Source of the DNA: Treponema sp.
Lineage (GTDB): Bacteria > Spirochaetota > Spirochaetia > Treponematales > Treponemataceae
DNA: 64,000 bases
Direction: 5' to 3'
Assembly (NCBI GenBank): GCA_024400955.1
Contig: JAKSLY010000011.1
Coordinates: 1-64,000 of the forward strand
Shown here in pieces: positions 35,384-44,042 of this stretch. The notes beneath the pieces were generated by a model that did no database searches, was not told the DNA's origin, and was given only the letters and a program-made list of their open reading frames with translations. A program made the translations under genes and the position numbers. Position 1 is the stretch's first letter. Each line of letters begins with the position of its first letter.

Positions 35384-37141
35384 TTAGATACCATTATAGT
35401 GGCTTCTAATTTTATCCAAAACGTATTCCTTGAATTCTCCAAGGGCAAATGTCCTCTGAGGAATCTTTGAGCTGAAGCGGAAACGGCATGTTACGGAATT
35501 TTCTGCCTTTTCCTTTTCGCCAACAACAAGGATATATGGAGTGCGGTGTGCAGTCGAAATGTCCTTGATCTTGTTCTTCATGTTCTCGTCTTCAAGATAG
35601 GCATTTACCTTGATGCCGGCAGCCTTAAGTTCTTCATAAACCTTGAGGGCATAGTCGTTGAAGTCCGGAGCAACAGGAACAACTGCAACCTGTTCAAAGC
35701 AGAGCCATGCAGGGAATACGCCGGCGTAGTTTTCGATGAGGATGCCCATGAAGCGTTCCAGTGAACCGAGAACTGCGCGATGGAGCATTACAGGATGGTG
35801 CTTCTGATTGTCTGCACCGATGTACTGTGCATTCAATCTTTCTGCAGAAGGGAGCTGGTAGTCAAGCTGAATTGTACCGCACTGCCACTGGCGGCCAAGG
35901 GCGTCGATAAGGGTGAACTCAAGCTTTGGTCCGTAGAAGGCACCTTCGCCAGGCTGAATTTCATACTGCATTCCGGCAGCGTTACATGCAGCACCAAGCT
36001 TTGCCTCTGCCTGCTGCCATGTTTCGATTGTACCTACATGGTCTTCCGGCATTGTAGAAAGCTTTACGAGAAGGTTCTTGTCAAATCCAAAGTCCTTGTA
36101 TACGTCAAGAAGAAGCTTGCAGAATTTTTCTACTTCGCTTTCGATCTGGTCTTCGGTACAGATGATGTGTGCATCGTCCTGAACGAATCCGCGTACACGC
36201 ATGATTCCGTGAAGGGTTCCGCTTGGCTCATTGCGGACACAGTGCCCGAATTCTGCAATGCGCATTGGAAGGTCCTTGTATGAACGGATGCGGCTGTTGA
36301 AGATTTCAAGATGGCCAGGACAGTTCATAGGCTTGATGGCAAACTGCTTCTTTTCCGATTCAGTGGTGAACATGTTCTTCTGGTAATGTGACCAGTGGCC
36401 TGATTTTTCCCAGAGAACCTTCGGCATGACTGCAGGAGTGTTAACTTCGAGATAACCGTCCTTTACGATCTTTTCGCGCATGTAATCCTGGAGCGTAACG
36501 TACATTGACCATCCGTTTGGATGCCAGAACACCTGGCCTGGATCTTCCGGTTCAAGGTGGAAGAGGTCAAGGGCAACACCAAGCTTTCTGTGGTCGCGCT
36601 TTTCTGCTTCCTCAAGCATTGTAAGGTAATCCTTGAGGTCGTTAGGCTTGTAGAAGCAAACTGCATAAACGCGTGTAAGCATTGCCTTTGTGCTGTCTCC
36701 GCGCCAGTATGCGCCTGCAACAGACATGAGCTTGAATGACTGCTGGTTGATTTCCTTTGTGCTTGCAACATGTGGGCCGCGGCAAAGGTCAAGGTAACCG
36801 TCCTGCTCGTAGGTGGAAATTGTCTCGCCGTCAGGAAGGTCATTGATGAGTTCAATCTTGTAAGGCTGGTCCTTGAAGAGTTCCAGGGCTTCTGCCTTTG
36901 AAACTTCCTTGCGGATGAATTCATGGTTGCCTGCAAGAATCTTGCGCATTTCCTTTTCTACTGCAGGAAAATCTGTTTCTGTAAGTTTTTTATCCGTTGG
37001 AAAGTCAAAGTCGTAATAGAATCCGTTGTCGATTGCCGGGCCGATTGCAATTTTTGTTCCCGGGAAAAGCCTGAGCACTGCTTCTGCCATTACATGGGCA
37101 CAGCTGTGACGTAGAGTCTGCAATTTTTCATCAACTGCCAT
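35384..37141 (-). CDS. thrS: threonyl-tRNA synthetase lacking the TGS domain
   Basis: The 585-residue class II synthetase charges tRNA(Thr). It starts directly with the editing domain ([21 protein letters not shown] with HxxxH, and later CRGPHV), then has motif 2 [27 protein letters not shown], the zinc ligands in the catalytic core (Cys of MNCPGH) and motif 3 [17 protein letters not shown], and the anticodon-binding domain ends the protein. The usual N-terminal TGS domain of about 60 residues is absent. SD GGAG precedes the ATG and no in-frame extension upstream would encode a TGS domain. Confidence 0.95.
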   Translation of the reverse strand: MAVDEKLQTLRHSCAHVMAEAVLRLFPGTKIAIGPAIDNGFYYDFDFPTDKKLTETDFPAVEKEMRKILAGNHEFIRKEVSKAEALELFKDQPYKIELINDLPDGETISTYEQDGYLDLCRGPHVASTKEINQQSFKLMSVAGAYWRGDSTKAMLTRVYAVCFYKPNDLKDYLTMLEEAEKRDHRKLGVALDLFHLEPEDPGQVFWHPNGWSMYVTLQDYMREKIVKDGYLEVNTPAVMPKVLWEKSGHWSHYQKNMFTTESEKKQFAIKPMNCPGHLEIFNSRIRSYKDLPMRIAEFGHCVRNEPSGTLHGIMRVRGFVQDDAHIICTEDQIESEVEKFCKLLLDVYKDFGFDKNLLVKLSTMPEDHVGTIETWQQAEAKLGAACNAAGMQYEIQPGEGAFYGPKLEFTLIDALGRQWQCGTIQLDYQLPSAERLNAQYIGADNQKHHPVMLHRAVLGSLERFMGILIENYAGVFPAWLCFEQVAVVPVAPDFNDYALKVYEELKAAGIKVNAYLEDENMKNKIKDISTAHRTPYILVVGEKEKAENSVTCRFRFSSKIPQRTFALGEFKEYVLDKIRSHYNGI

Positions 37142-37235
37142 AAGTGTCTCCGTTTCTGCATGAAAAAATGATTTTAAATTCTATATAGAATAGTGTTTTT
37201 TAAGAAAAAATTCAAACAGGCTGCCTGCAGAAAGT

Positions 37236-37490
37236 TCAGTCGTCAATGGTCCACTTTTCAAGAAGGTCCTTTTCGCTGATAAGGCCAAGTCCTGCATCAA
37301 CATCGGAAACAAGGTACTGGATTCTGTCCTTGGCATCTTTCTTTACGGCAAGAATCATTCCCGTCTTGCAGAATTCCTTTGAGTGGCATACCTTGCCCAC
37401 AAGCCTTTCGTATTCAAATGTTGCTGTCGGTTTGTCAGAAGAATTTTCCGTTCTTTCTCCCTTTCCAGGGAACTTCAAGATTGTTGCCAT
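37236..37490 (-). CDS. small conserved-looking protein of unknown function
   Basis: An 84-residue soluble protein with a strong SD (GGAGG) 9 nt before the ATG. It has two cysteines (KVCHSKEFCKTG) and a beta-rich middle (TGMILAVKKDAKDRIQYLVSD). No family is recognised. It is 94 nt upstream of thrS on the same strand, with a TATAGAAT -10-like box for thrS between them, so co-transcription is possible but not required. Confidence 0.7.
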   Translation of the reverse strand: MATILKFPGKGERTENSSDKPTATFEYERLVGKVCHSKEFCKTGMILAVKKDAKDRIQYLVSDVDAGLGLISEKDLLEKWTIDD

Positions 37491-37547
37491 TTATATGACC
37501 TCCAAAAAAAATTGTCCGTTGGGTACATGCGTTAGTGCATGGAGCTG

Positions 37548-37584
37548 TGGCGAAGCCAGTCCGCAGGACTGACCGTAGGGGAAC
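37548..37584. repeat. GC-rich mini-hairpin array, inverted relative to the copy at 27151
   Basis: Adjacent stems TGGC-gaa-GCCA (37548-37558) and GTCC-gca-GGAC (37559-37569) are followed by a tail; 37559-37584 is the exact reverse complement of 27151-27176. GC-rich sequence continues to about 37640. The 215-bp gap between the 84-residue gene and the DUF4230 gene contains nothing else recognised except the latter's -10 box. Confidence 0.75.
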
Positions 37585-37705
37585 AGCGGAACGCACGCCG
37601 TATCGAGATTGCAAGGCAAGCTCGATGCGAACGCCCTGATTCTAACAATTTTAACCGCGTGGAATTGATATAGTCAATGACAAAATACAGTAATATAATA
37701 GAAGA

Positions 37706-38329
37706 ATGAATGAAAAGAAGAATAAGACCGGAAGCGCGCTTAGGATTTTGCGGACGATTTTTTACATGCTGATTCTTGCGGCCCTTACCGGGACATGCGG
37801 ATTTTTTTACGCCAAATATACCAAGCTCGTGAAGGTCAGGACGGAATCCATGCACCAGGCCGTGTCCAGACAGATTCTTAAGGTTGCGGAACTTACGACC
37901 ATCAAGAACAGGTACAGCGACATTGTCTGCATCAAGAAATCACTGCCCTTTGCCAAATCCTATGCCATCGTGAAATATTCGGCGGTCATGCGCATTGGCA
38001 TTGAAGACACTTCTGCCATCAGCTTTGAGATTGGGGAAATTGCGGAGGGCGGCCAACAGCTGACGGTCAGGGTTCCCCACTGCGAGATCCTGGAAAATTC
38101 CATCTTGAAGCAGGAAGTTTTTGACGAGAAGACCAGCATCTTTATTCCGATTTCAACCCAGGAAATTTTTGAGGAAATTGAACTTTCCATGGCGGACTTT
38201 GCACTGGACGCAGAAAGGTCTGGACTTGCAAGGCAGGCTGAAGATCACCTTGAGGAACTGGTCAAGATGACCTTTGGCAGCCTTGGCTTTGAATCCATCC
38301 ACGTTGAATTTCTTGACGTCCTGAACTAG
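37706..38329 (+). CDS. DUF4230-family protein with one membrane anchor
   Basis: The 207-residue protein has an N-terminal membrane segment (about 14-36) and a DUF4230-type beta-rich domain: ILKVAELTTIKNRYSDIV, KYSAVMRIGIEDTSAISFEI and TVRVPHCEILENSI. The family is widespread and uncharacterised. TATAAT (37694-37699) ends 6 nt before the ATG and no SD is seen. The gene ends in CTAG (38326-38329), which also supplies the stop of the convergent ABC-F gene. Confidence 0.8.
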   Translation: MNEKKNKTGSALRILRTIFYMLILAALTGTCGFFYAKYTKLVKVRTESMHQAVSRQILKVAELTTIKNRYSDIVCIKKSLPFAKSYAIVKYSAVMRIGIEDTSAISFEIGEIAEGGQQLTVRVPHCEILENSILKQEVFDEKTSIFIPISTQEIFEEIELSMADFALDAERSGLARQAEDHLEELVKMTFGSLGFESIHVEFLDVLN

Positions 38330-40377
38330 GCCAGCTCTGAAAGTTCCTCCCAGCGAAGGCACACGTTGGTGAGTTCTTCATCAACCTTCTTGTATTCCTC
38401 GCCGGCTTTCTGGGCCACCGTGTAATCCGGGTCGGCCATCTTTGCTTCCAGGTCGCCCTTGAGTTCTTCCAGCTCCATCATGCGGCTTTCAAGACCCTCC
38501 AGCTCCTTCTGTTCCTTGAAGGACAGCTTTCGCTTTTTTGCAGGAGCTGTGGTGGCAGATGATGCTGACGTTGACGGGGAGGCTGTTCCGGCGGCTGTTG
38601 AAGCGGCAGCTGAAGAACCGGAAGATCCACCAGTTGTCCCGCCGGCCTTGGCTGCAGCTGAACGCGCCTTGAGTTCTTCCTTTTCCGCCTCACGCTTTTC
38701 TTCGCGATAGTCAAGGTATTCCGAACACTTGCCCACAAAGCCGGATACGCTTCCGTCGTTTTCCAGGACGAACATGGTGTCTGCTATCTTGTCCATGAAA
38801 TATCGGTCGTGGCTTACGATGAGAAGGCAGCCCTTGAAGTCCAGCAAAAACTTTTCCAGAATGTTCATGGTAAAGATGTCAAAGTCGTTGGTTGGCTCGT
38901 CAAGGATTATGAAGTTTGGATTGCTTATGAGAAGACGCACGAGATAAAGCCTCTTGCGCTCACCACCGGACAGGGTGCTTACGGCGCTGTGCTGGATTCT
39001 TCCCTCAAAACCAAACTGCTCGAGGAAGAGGCCTGCACTCAAGACAGTTCCGTCGGCGGTCTTCATTACGTCTGCCGCTTCCTTTATGTACTCGAGGACG
39101 GTAAGGCTTGTGTCTTCAAAGACAGGGTTCTGCTCGTAATATGCGACAAAAGTGTTTTCGCCCTTTACGACCTGACCTGCGTCGGCCTGGATTTTTCCTG
39201 TGATGATGTTGAGGAGGGTTGTCTTTCCGCTGCCGTTGTCACCAAAGACGCCTATTTTTTCTCCCTTGTTGAAGGTGTAGGAAAAATCACGGAGAACCGG
39301 ATGGGAAGATGCTGAAGATGCTGATGCGGCTGAAGGTGCGGCTGATGCAGCGGCGGCCCCAGTCTGCTTAACTGCATTGCTGCTGAATCCCTTTTCAAAA
39401 TTCTTTGTAACATTGTGCAGCTCAAGAACCTTTCCCCCAAGACGACGGCCTTCCACATGGAAGGTAAACCCCTTGTCTTCCTGGAACTTCTCTCGGTTGA
39501 TCAAAGCCATGTCACGCTGGATTCTGGCCTTTGCCTTTGTTCCGCGGGCACACGGACCACGACGGAGCCAGTCACGCTCAAAGCGGAGGACTGATTCTAT
39601 GCGGCGTTCGGTGTTGGCCTCGATTTGTGCTTCCGTCTCCTTTTTTTCAAGATAGGTCGAATAGTTTCCAACGTAAAGCTTAACGCGGTTGCGGTCCAGC
39701 TCATAGATGTTGTTGCAGACTGCATCAAGAAAGTATCGGTCATGGGTTACCATGAGGACGCTGCGCTTTGTCTCTGCAAGGTAGTTCTGGAGCCACCAGA
39801 TTGTGCTGATGTCCAGGTGGTTTGTCGGCTCGTCAAGAAGGAGAAGCTTAGTGTCTTCCACAAGAACCTGGGCAAGGGCAACCTTCTTTATCATTCCTCC
39901 GGAAAGTTCGCCCATCCTGCGGTCCATGTCGTTGATACCCAAGGTGCTAAGGATGGACTTTACCTGTGCCTCATAATTCCAAAGGTCACCGGCATTCATC
40001 TTTAAGGTGAGCTCGTCGAATTTTTTCTGAATCCCTTCCGACATGGAATTTTCAAGCTTGAGGCAGATTTCCTCATAGTCGCGTATGGTGCGGAGCTTTG
40101 GGCTGTCGGATTTGAATACATGATCGCGAATGGTGTCGTTCTTGTCATAGACAGGATTCTGCGGCAGGAATGAAACGCCTGCTTCCTTGTTGATGACAAC
40201 CTGGCCTTCATCAGGTTCCAGGACTCCTGCAATCGTGTTCAATAAGGTTGATTTTCCGGTTCCGTTGCGTCCGATCAATGCGGCCTTGTCACCTTCGTTG
40301 AGTCCGAAAGTGACGCCTGTAAAGAGATAGTTTTCGCGGCTGATTTTTGCAACGTTGCTGATAGAAAGAAGATTCAT
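38326..40377 (-). CDS. ABC-F family ATPase (Uup/EttA-like)
   Basis: The 683-residue protein has two ABC domains without membrane segments: GRNGTGKST...LSGGMIKKVALAQ...LLLDEPTNHLD and GDNGSGKTT...LSGGERKRLYLVR...IILDEPTNDFD. The interdomain linker region contains the ABC-F tRNA-interaction-like segment, and the C-terminus has a coiled coil (KELEGLESRMMELEELKGDLEA) as in Uup. Two Ala/Ser/Gly-rich low-complexity insertions (about 345-370 and 570-620) are unusual. ABC-F proteins act on ribosomes or, for Uup, on DNA or ribosome assembly. The ATG lies 2 nt after the stop of the COG0523 gene, indicating translational coupling. Confidence 0.9.
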   Translation of the reverse strand: MNLLSISNVAKISRENYLFTGVTFGLNEGDKAALIGRNGTGKSTLLNTIAGVLEPDEGQVVINKEAGVSFLPQNPVYDKNDTIRDHVFKSDSPKLRTIRDYEEICLKLENSMSEGIQKKFDELTLKMNAGDLWNYEAQVKSILSTLGINDMDRRMGELSGGMIKKVALAQVLVEDTKLLLLDEPTNHLDISTIWWLQNYLAETKRSVLMVTHDRYFLDAVCNNIYELDRNRVKLYVGNYSTYLEKKETEAQIEANTERRIESVLRFERDWLRRGPCARGTKAKARIQRDMALINREKFQEDKGFTFHVEGRRLGGKVLELHNVTKNFEKGFSSNAVKQTGAAAASAAPSAASASSASSHPVLRDFSYTFNKGEKIGVFGDNGSGKTTLLNIITGKIQADAGQVVKGENTFVAYYEQNPVFEDTSLTVLEYIKEAADVMKTADGTVLSAGLFLEQFGFEGRIQHSAVSTLSGGERKRLYLVRLLISNPNFIILDEPTNDFDIFTMNILEKFLLDFKGCLLIVSHDRYFMDKIADTMFVLENDGSVSGFVGKCSEYLDYREEKREAEKEELKARSAAAKAGGTTGGSSGSSAAASTAAGTASPSTSASSATTAPAKKRKLSFKEQKELEGLESRMMELEELKGDLEAKMADPDYTVAQKAGEEYKKVDEELTNVCLRWEELSELA

Positions 40378-40379
40378 AA

Positions 40380-41639
40380 CTAGTCAGCAAGACATGCGTC
40401 CAGTTCTGCGCTGATCTTTGCCTTGTCAAGGTTCTGACCGATGACGCAGAGCTTTATCATCCTGTCGCCAACAGTTTCGTCCCATTCTTCCTTGATCTTT
40501 GGATTTGCATCAAGAATCTTCTTCTGTTCCTTTGCAGGACATGCAGCAACCCACTGTCCGCTGTAACCTGCGGAAATCTGGCGGCCTGAAGTTTCAAAAA
40601 CCCATGCCATCTCAGGTTCATCGCTGAACCACATGAGGCCCTTGCAGCGGATGATGTTGCGTGGCCACTTGTTTGCATATTCGTCAAGCTTCTGGCGGTC
40701 AAAGGCCTTGCGGCGGTAGTAGATGAATGTTCCGATTCCGTATTCGTCTTCGCTCTCGCCTTCGTGCTTGTGTTCGTGGTGATGATGGTGGTGGCAGTGT
40801 TCATCGCAGTGATGGCCTTCTTCGCCGTGGGCAGGATTGTGGTCATGGTCGTCATCATCGTCGTCGTGATGGTGTTCGTGTTCGTGATCATGATCGTGGT
40901 GATGGTGTTCGTGATCGTGATCTTCTTCTTCAACTTCGTCTTCTTCAAGATGCTTGCACCATCCGGCACTTGCATAAACCGTGTCGAATTCAAAGGAACC
41001 CGTTGCCATGATCTTTGACACTTCAACATTACCGTGATCTGTCTCGATGATGTTCACTCCCGGGTGGAGAACTTCAATAACCTTGCGCACCTTCTTAAAG
41101 TCATCTTCTGAAACAAGGTCCTTCTTGTTGATTACAAGTGTGGAACAGAATTCAATCTGCTGGACGAGAAGGCTTTCGATGTCTTCTTCTCCCATTGCTT
41201 CCTTTGCAAGAAGCTTGTCTCCGCCTGCAAATTCATCAACAAGACGGGCGGCATCAACAACGCCTACAACATTATCAAGCTTTCCGTTCTTGATGAGTTC
41301 AAGTTCCTGGGCGATAGGAAGAGGTTCGCAAACGCCTGAAGCCTCGATCATGATGTAGTCAAACTTTCCGCTCTTGATGATGTTCTCGATATTCTTAACC
41401 ATGTCTGACTTGAGGGTGCAGCAAAGGCATCCGTTTGTCATTGGAACGATGCTGGATGTATCTGTGATCTTTGCCCCGTCTGCAATAAGCTTTGCATCAA
41501 CATTTACTTCGCCGATATCATTTACGATTACAGCAACCTTGTATCCTTCCTGATTTGAAAGAATCCTGTTCATGAGTGTAGTCTTGCCGGCACCGAGGTA
41601 ACCGCAGAGCAATGTAATTGGTGTTAATTTCTTTGACAT
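40380..41639 (-). CDS. COG0523 (CobW-like) GTPase with a His/Asp-rich metal-binding insert
   Basis: The 419-residue P-loop GTPase has Walker A GYLGAGKTTLMNRIL, the metal-binding CxCC in TNGCLCCTLKSDM (about 70-82), the EASGVCEPLPIA motif and a CobW C-terminal domain. Between them, about residues 240-305 are almost entirely His, Asp and Glu with two Cys (DEHCHHHHH), a strong zinc- or nickel-binding tract. The family includes zinc metallochaperones. SD AGAGG precedes the ATG. It is coupled to the ABC-F gene. No Zur-type box was recognised in its promoter. Confidence 0.92.
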   Translation of the reverse strand: MSKKLTPITLLCGYLGAGKTTLMNRILSNQEGYKVAVIVNDIGEVNVDAKLIADGAKITDTSSIVPMTNGCLCCTLKSDMVKNIENIIKSGKFDYIMIEASGVCEPLPIAQELELIKNGKLDNVVGVVDAARLVDEFAGGDKLLAKEAMGEEDIESLLVQQIEFCSTLVINKKDLVSEDDFKKVRKVIEVLHPGVNIIETDHGNVEVSKIMATGSFEFDTVYASAGWCKHLEEDEVEEEDHDHEHHHHDHDHEHEHHHDDDDDDHDHNPAHGEEGHHCDEHCHHHHHHEHKHEGESEDEYGIGTFIYYRRKAFDRQKLDEYANKWPRNIIRCKGLMWFSDEPEMAWVFETSGRQISAGYSGQWVAACPAKEQKKILDANPKIKEEWDETVGDRMIKLCVIGQNLDKAKISAELDACLAD

Positions 41640-41765
41640 ATAAACCTCTTATATATAGAAGATACTAAATTTTCAATATTTATGCAAAATGAATGCCGAA
41701 TGAATGCCCTTACGGCGGAAATTCCACTGGGGACTTTATGGTGACCCTTTGCGGGTGTATTCCTT

Positions 41766-41793
41766 TTGAATTCCCCAGAAGTGGTGGTAAAGT
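41766..41793 (+). promoter_or_regulatory. promoter of the superoxide reductase gene
   Basis: TTGAAT (41766-41771) and TAAAGT (41788-41793) are 16 nt apart, giving a leader of about 25 nt that contains the SD TTGGAGG. A CTGGGG/CCCCAG hairpin and a small ACCC/GGGT hairpin lie upstream. Confidence 0.45.
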
Positions 41794-41824
41794 CTATCCC
41801 ATAAACCAATATTTGGAGGCAAGC

Positions 41825-42214
41825 ATGAAATTCTTCAGGTGCAAAATTTGCGGAAAAGTCATCGAAGTGCTGGAAGACACGGGACTACCAACAATCTGCT
41901 GCGGACAGGAAATGATGGAGCTTATCCCATGTTCCACCGACGGCGCCCATGAAAGGCATGTTCCAGTGTTCACCCAGAATGGAAACACGGTCCACGTCAA
42001 GGTTGGGGAAGACGACCACCCGATGATGCAGGAACATTACATTCAATGGATTGCCATCGAAAGCGACAGGGGATTCCAGAGGAAGAACCTTAAACCCGGG
42101 CAAAAACCCATGGCGAATTTTGTTCTTCTGCAGGGGGAGGAAGTAAAGGCCGTCTATGCCTACTGCAACCTTCACCTTCTGTGGATGCTGAACGTGGACC
42201 AATCCTGCTGCTAA
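41825..42214 (+). CDS. desulfoferrodoxin-type superoxide reductase
   Basis: A 129-residue two-iron protein that reduces superoxide to hydrogen peroxide in anaerobes. The N-terminal desulforedoxin-like site has CKIC (residues 6-9) and ICC (28-30). The catalytic centre has the ligands of neelaredoxin: His in ERHVPVF, two His in HPMMQEHYIQW, and Cys plus His in AYCNLHLLW. Both iron sites therefore look intact. The ATG at 41825 has a strong SD (GGAGG). Monocistronic; electrons would come from rubredoxin, which is not in the window. Confidence 0.93.
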   Translation: MKFFRCKICGKVIEVLEDTGLPTICCGQEMMELIPCSTDGAHERHVPVFTQNGNTVHVKVGEDDHPMMQEHYIQWIAIESDRGFQRKNLKPGQKPMANFVLLQGEEVKAVYAYCNLHLLWMLNVDQSCC

Positions 42215-42254
42215 AGTCCAATGCCATGCTGAAGCGTACCCATGGCATGCCCCA

Positions 42255-42580
42255 GTATGGCTTTTGTACGGAATGGCTCAGGGAATAACCCAGGGATTCA
42301 GCATAAAGATGTCACAGGACTTTGGCGTTCCCTGGGGAATTGCAGGAGCGGCCATCGCAACACCTTTGTTCCAATGCTTTCGGGAATTATGGAATTTGTC
42401 ATGCGCACCGGAAGCGCCCTTGTACTGCCCATGTTCATCGGCTCCAGGGGAATATTGTACGCCGAAGTCCTTGCATGGATTGGCGCCGACCTCATACTGC
42501 TCCCGGTATTCTTCCATACCTTCAGGAAGATGGACAGGGAGATGGTTCTTGGCAGAATAGAACATGGAGTTTATCAGTGA
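42255..42580 (+). pseudogene. internally deleted and frameshifted MATE transporter remnant
   Basis: The first part (GMAQGITQGFSIKMSQDFG) matches the N-terminal helix region of MATE multidrug exporters. The second part, in another frame (MLSGIMEFVMRTGSALVLPMFIG...YAEVLAWIGADLILLPVFF), matches their C-terminal end. The roughly 280 residues that should lie between them are missing and the frame changes near 42380. It follows the superoxide reductase gene by 40 bp and cannot make a working transporter. Confidence 0.75.
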
Positions 42581-42632
42581 TGAACCAGCCGGATGCTGAG
42601 TGTTATTTTTAGGGCTGGATTTTCAAGGGAGG

Positions 42633-42655
42633 CCCTGAAACAAGTTCAGGGTGAC
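42633..42655. repeat. 23-bp palindromic repeat element
   Basis: CCCTGAA and TTCAGGG arms around the CAAG core with flanking TGAC. It is the reverse complement of 3401-3423 and sits between the MATE remnant and the terminator of the lipoprotein gene. Confidence 0.8.
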
Positions 42656-42689
42656 AAAAAAACTGGCTGCCCTTTTGGACTGCCAGTTT
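42656..42689 (-). terminator. terminator of the variable lipoprotein gene
   Basis: On the minus strand AAACTGGC (42689-42682) pairs with GCCAGTTT (42667-42660), followed by a run of T. It lies 17-50 nt beyond the stop. A hairpin just past a variable region is also a known feature of DGR target genes, so it could have a second role. Confidence 0.8.
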
Positions 42690-42705
42690 CCGGTCGCTTT
42701 GCTCC

Positions 42706-43974
42706 CTAGTTAAAAACCCGGATACTACATACGCAGCTGTAGTACCACTTATTACCATAGTAAAGATCGTCATTACTAAACGTGACACACCAGGCATTAT
42801 TACTGTTAGATATGCCCTGGGAAGAAGACCAATATGATCTTTCCTCGAACTTATCTACGCCAAGCTTTTCAAAGGCTGCATTGAGTATTGCCTTGTTCTT
42901 GTAGACCTCATAAAGCTCTGCAAGGGTTGGAAGGTAATAGCCAGGAGTTTCCGTGTTTACAAAATAAAAGGCAGGATAGTTTTCCTTGGCCTTGTCCGAT
43001 GCACTACCTGCAGGATCTGCAGCACAAATCTTGTCCCAGTTGTCGCTGCCGTCATTATCACCTGTAAACGTATAGCTAGGAGCAGACCCCCCATAGGAAG
43101 CCTGGATGTCCGTGAAGTTTGTATTGACGCCGGTTGAGTTGTACTTTGCCCACATACTGTCCGACGACTTCTTTACGTTTACTGCAAGGACTCTGGCACC
43201 AAGGGGATCAGCGGCAGTGCCCTTGTAAAATACAACGGATTCCGCAAGGTTCTTCTGCAAGTCGGTAAGCTGGGCTGTGGATGGAGCATAGGTTCCGTCT
43301 GCAAAAATCACGTCACCAACTGCAACCGTTGTCCTATCAAGCTGGCTTCCGATGGCCTGGGACTTTGAATGCCATTCGGCACTAAAGACTGCATCCTTTG
43401 ACCCAAACTGTCTTGATGTACCTACTGTGGCACGACCAAAGTTTAAGCCCTCCGACTTCCACTGGACAAGGTACTGGCTTGTCGTATCTTCCCCAGGTAC
43501 AGTGAAGGAAGCTTCATAAAGGCCCTTTAGTTCCTTGTCGCCAAATTTGTAGGTGATGATGTTTCTGTCGTAGTAAACGTTGGCGGTCACCTTGCCGTCT
43601 GCTTCCTTGATTGTTGCAAGGGCTGCAATGGTAAAGCCTTCATACTTCTTGGCGATGTCACCAAGCTTTGTACCTGCAGGCAATGCCTTTGCTTCCGTGT
43701 CCTGGGCAACCATGGTGTAACCGTAATAGTTTTCATAGTCCATATCATCCCAGGTACCATCATCCTTCTGCCACATGTAATTGACTAGACTTGGAAGGTC
43801 CTGCTTAAAGTATTGGATCCTTGAAGCGGCCTCCGTCGTTGCAGTTACAAAGACGGGCTTTTCCTTTTCCACTTGCTTTTCAACTTCCACGTATTCCGTG
43901 TCCGTCCCGTTGGAACAGCCCATAAATGCAAGGGCCATAGCCACGGCCGATGCAATCAAAAAAGATTTTTTCAT
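42706..43974 (-). CDS. surface lipoprotein with C-type-lectin-like C-terminus, likely DGR target
   Basis: A 422-residue lipoprotein: signal with lipobox AFMGC (Cys20), then an exposed domain of a type common in gut treponemes (VGDVIFADGTYAPSTAQLTDLQK, ARVLAVNVKKSSDSMWA). The C-terminal DUF1566-like region has GYYLPTLAELYEVYKNK and then YWSSSQ. That fold is of the C-type-lectin/FGE type used by DGRs. After YWSSSQ the last 36 codons are dominated by Asn, Ser, Tyr, Asp and Cys, the signature of adenine mutagenesis. The promoter spacer has a nine-base G tract. SD AGGAGA is present. No reverse transcriptase or template repeat is in the window. Confidence 0.8.
   Translation of the reverse strand: MKKSFLIASAVAMALAFMGCSNGTDTEYVEVEKQVEKEKPVFVTATTEAASRIQYFKQDLPSLVNYMWQKDDGTWDDMDYENYYGYTMVAQDTEAKALPAGTKLGDIAKKYEGFTIAALATIKEADGKVTANVYYDRNIITYKFGDKELKGLYEASFTVPGEDTTSQYLVQWKSEGLNFGRATVGTSRQFGSKDAVFSAEWHSKSQAIGSQLDRTTVAVGDVIFADGTYAPSTAQLTDLQKNLAESVVFYKGTAADPLGARVLAVNVKKSSDSMWAKYNSTGVNTNFTDIQASYGGSAPSYTFTGDNDGSDNWDKICAADPAGSASDKAKENYPAFYFVNTETPGYYLPTLAELYEVYKNKAILNAAFEKLGVDKFEERSYWSSSQGISNSNNAWCVTFSNDDLYYGNKWYYSCVCSIRVFN
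42709..42834 (-). other. putative DGR variable region (VR)
   Basis: The 126 bp encode YWSSSQ followed by 36 codons, of which 29 end in C or T. Their first two bases are scattered (AGT, AAT, GAC, GAT, CTT, TAC, TAT, GGT, TGC, TGT, ATC). Such NNY codons arise from AAY codons when the template adenines are randomised. The invariant AW, VTF and R-V residues keep the scaffold. Experimentally known DGRs in treponemes diversify a lipoprotein in this way. The paired template repeat was not found here. Confidence 0.65.
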
Positions 43975-44042
43975 TGTTAGTCTCCTGTAAAAAGGTACCG
44001 GGCACCACCAGAATGCAGTTCCAAGGGTCGACCCATAAATCC

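Noticed and set aside
40764..41018. Plus-strand open frame of alternating Val, Met and Ile resembling a membrane protein
   Set aside because: It is the exact antisense of the His/Asp codon tract of the COG0523 GTPase gene, which produces such a pattern automatically.
33565..41757. Similar small hairpins ACCC-ttt(a/g)c-GGGT near 33565 and 41745
   Set aside because: Both lie near promoters but are only 13 bp long and easily arise by chance; not called a shared element.
42709..42834. Search for the matching DGR template repeat and reverse transcriptase in this window
   Set aside because: No AAC/AAT-rich match to the variable region and no RT-like ORF was found by eye on either strand; the DGR claim rests on the target gene only.
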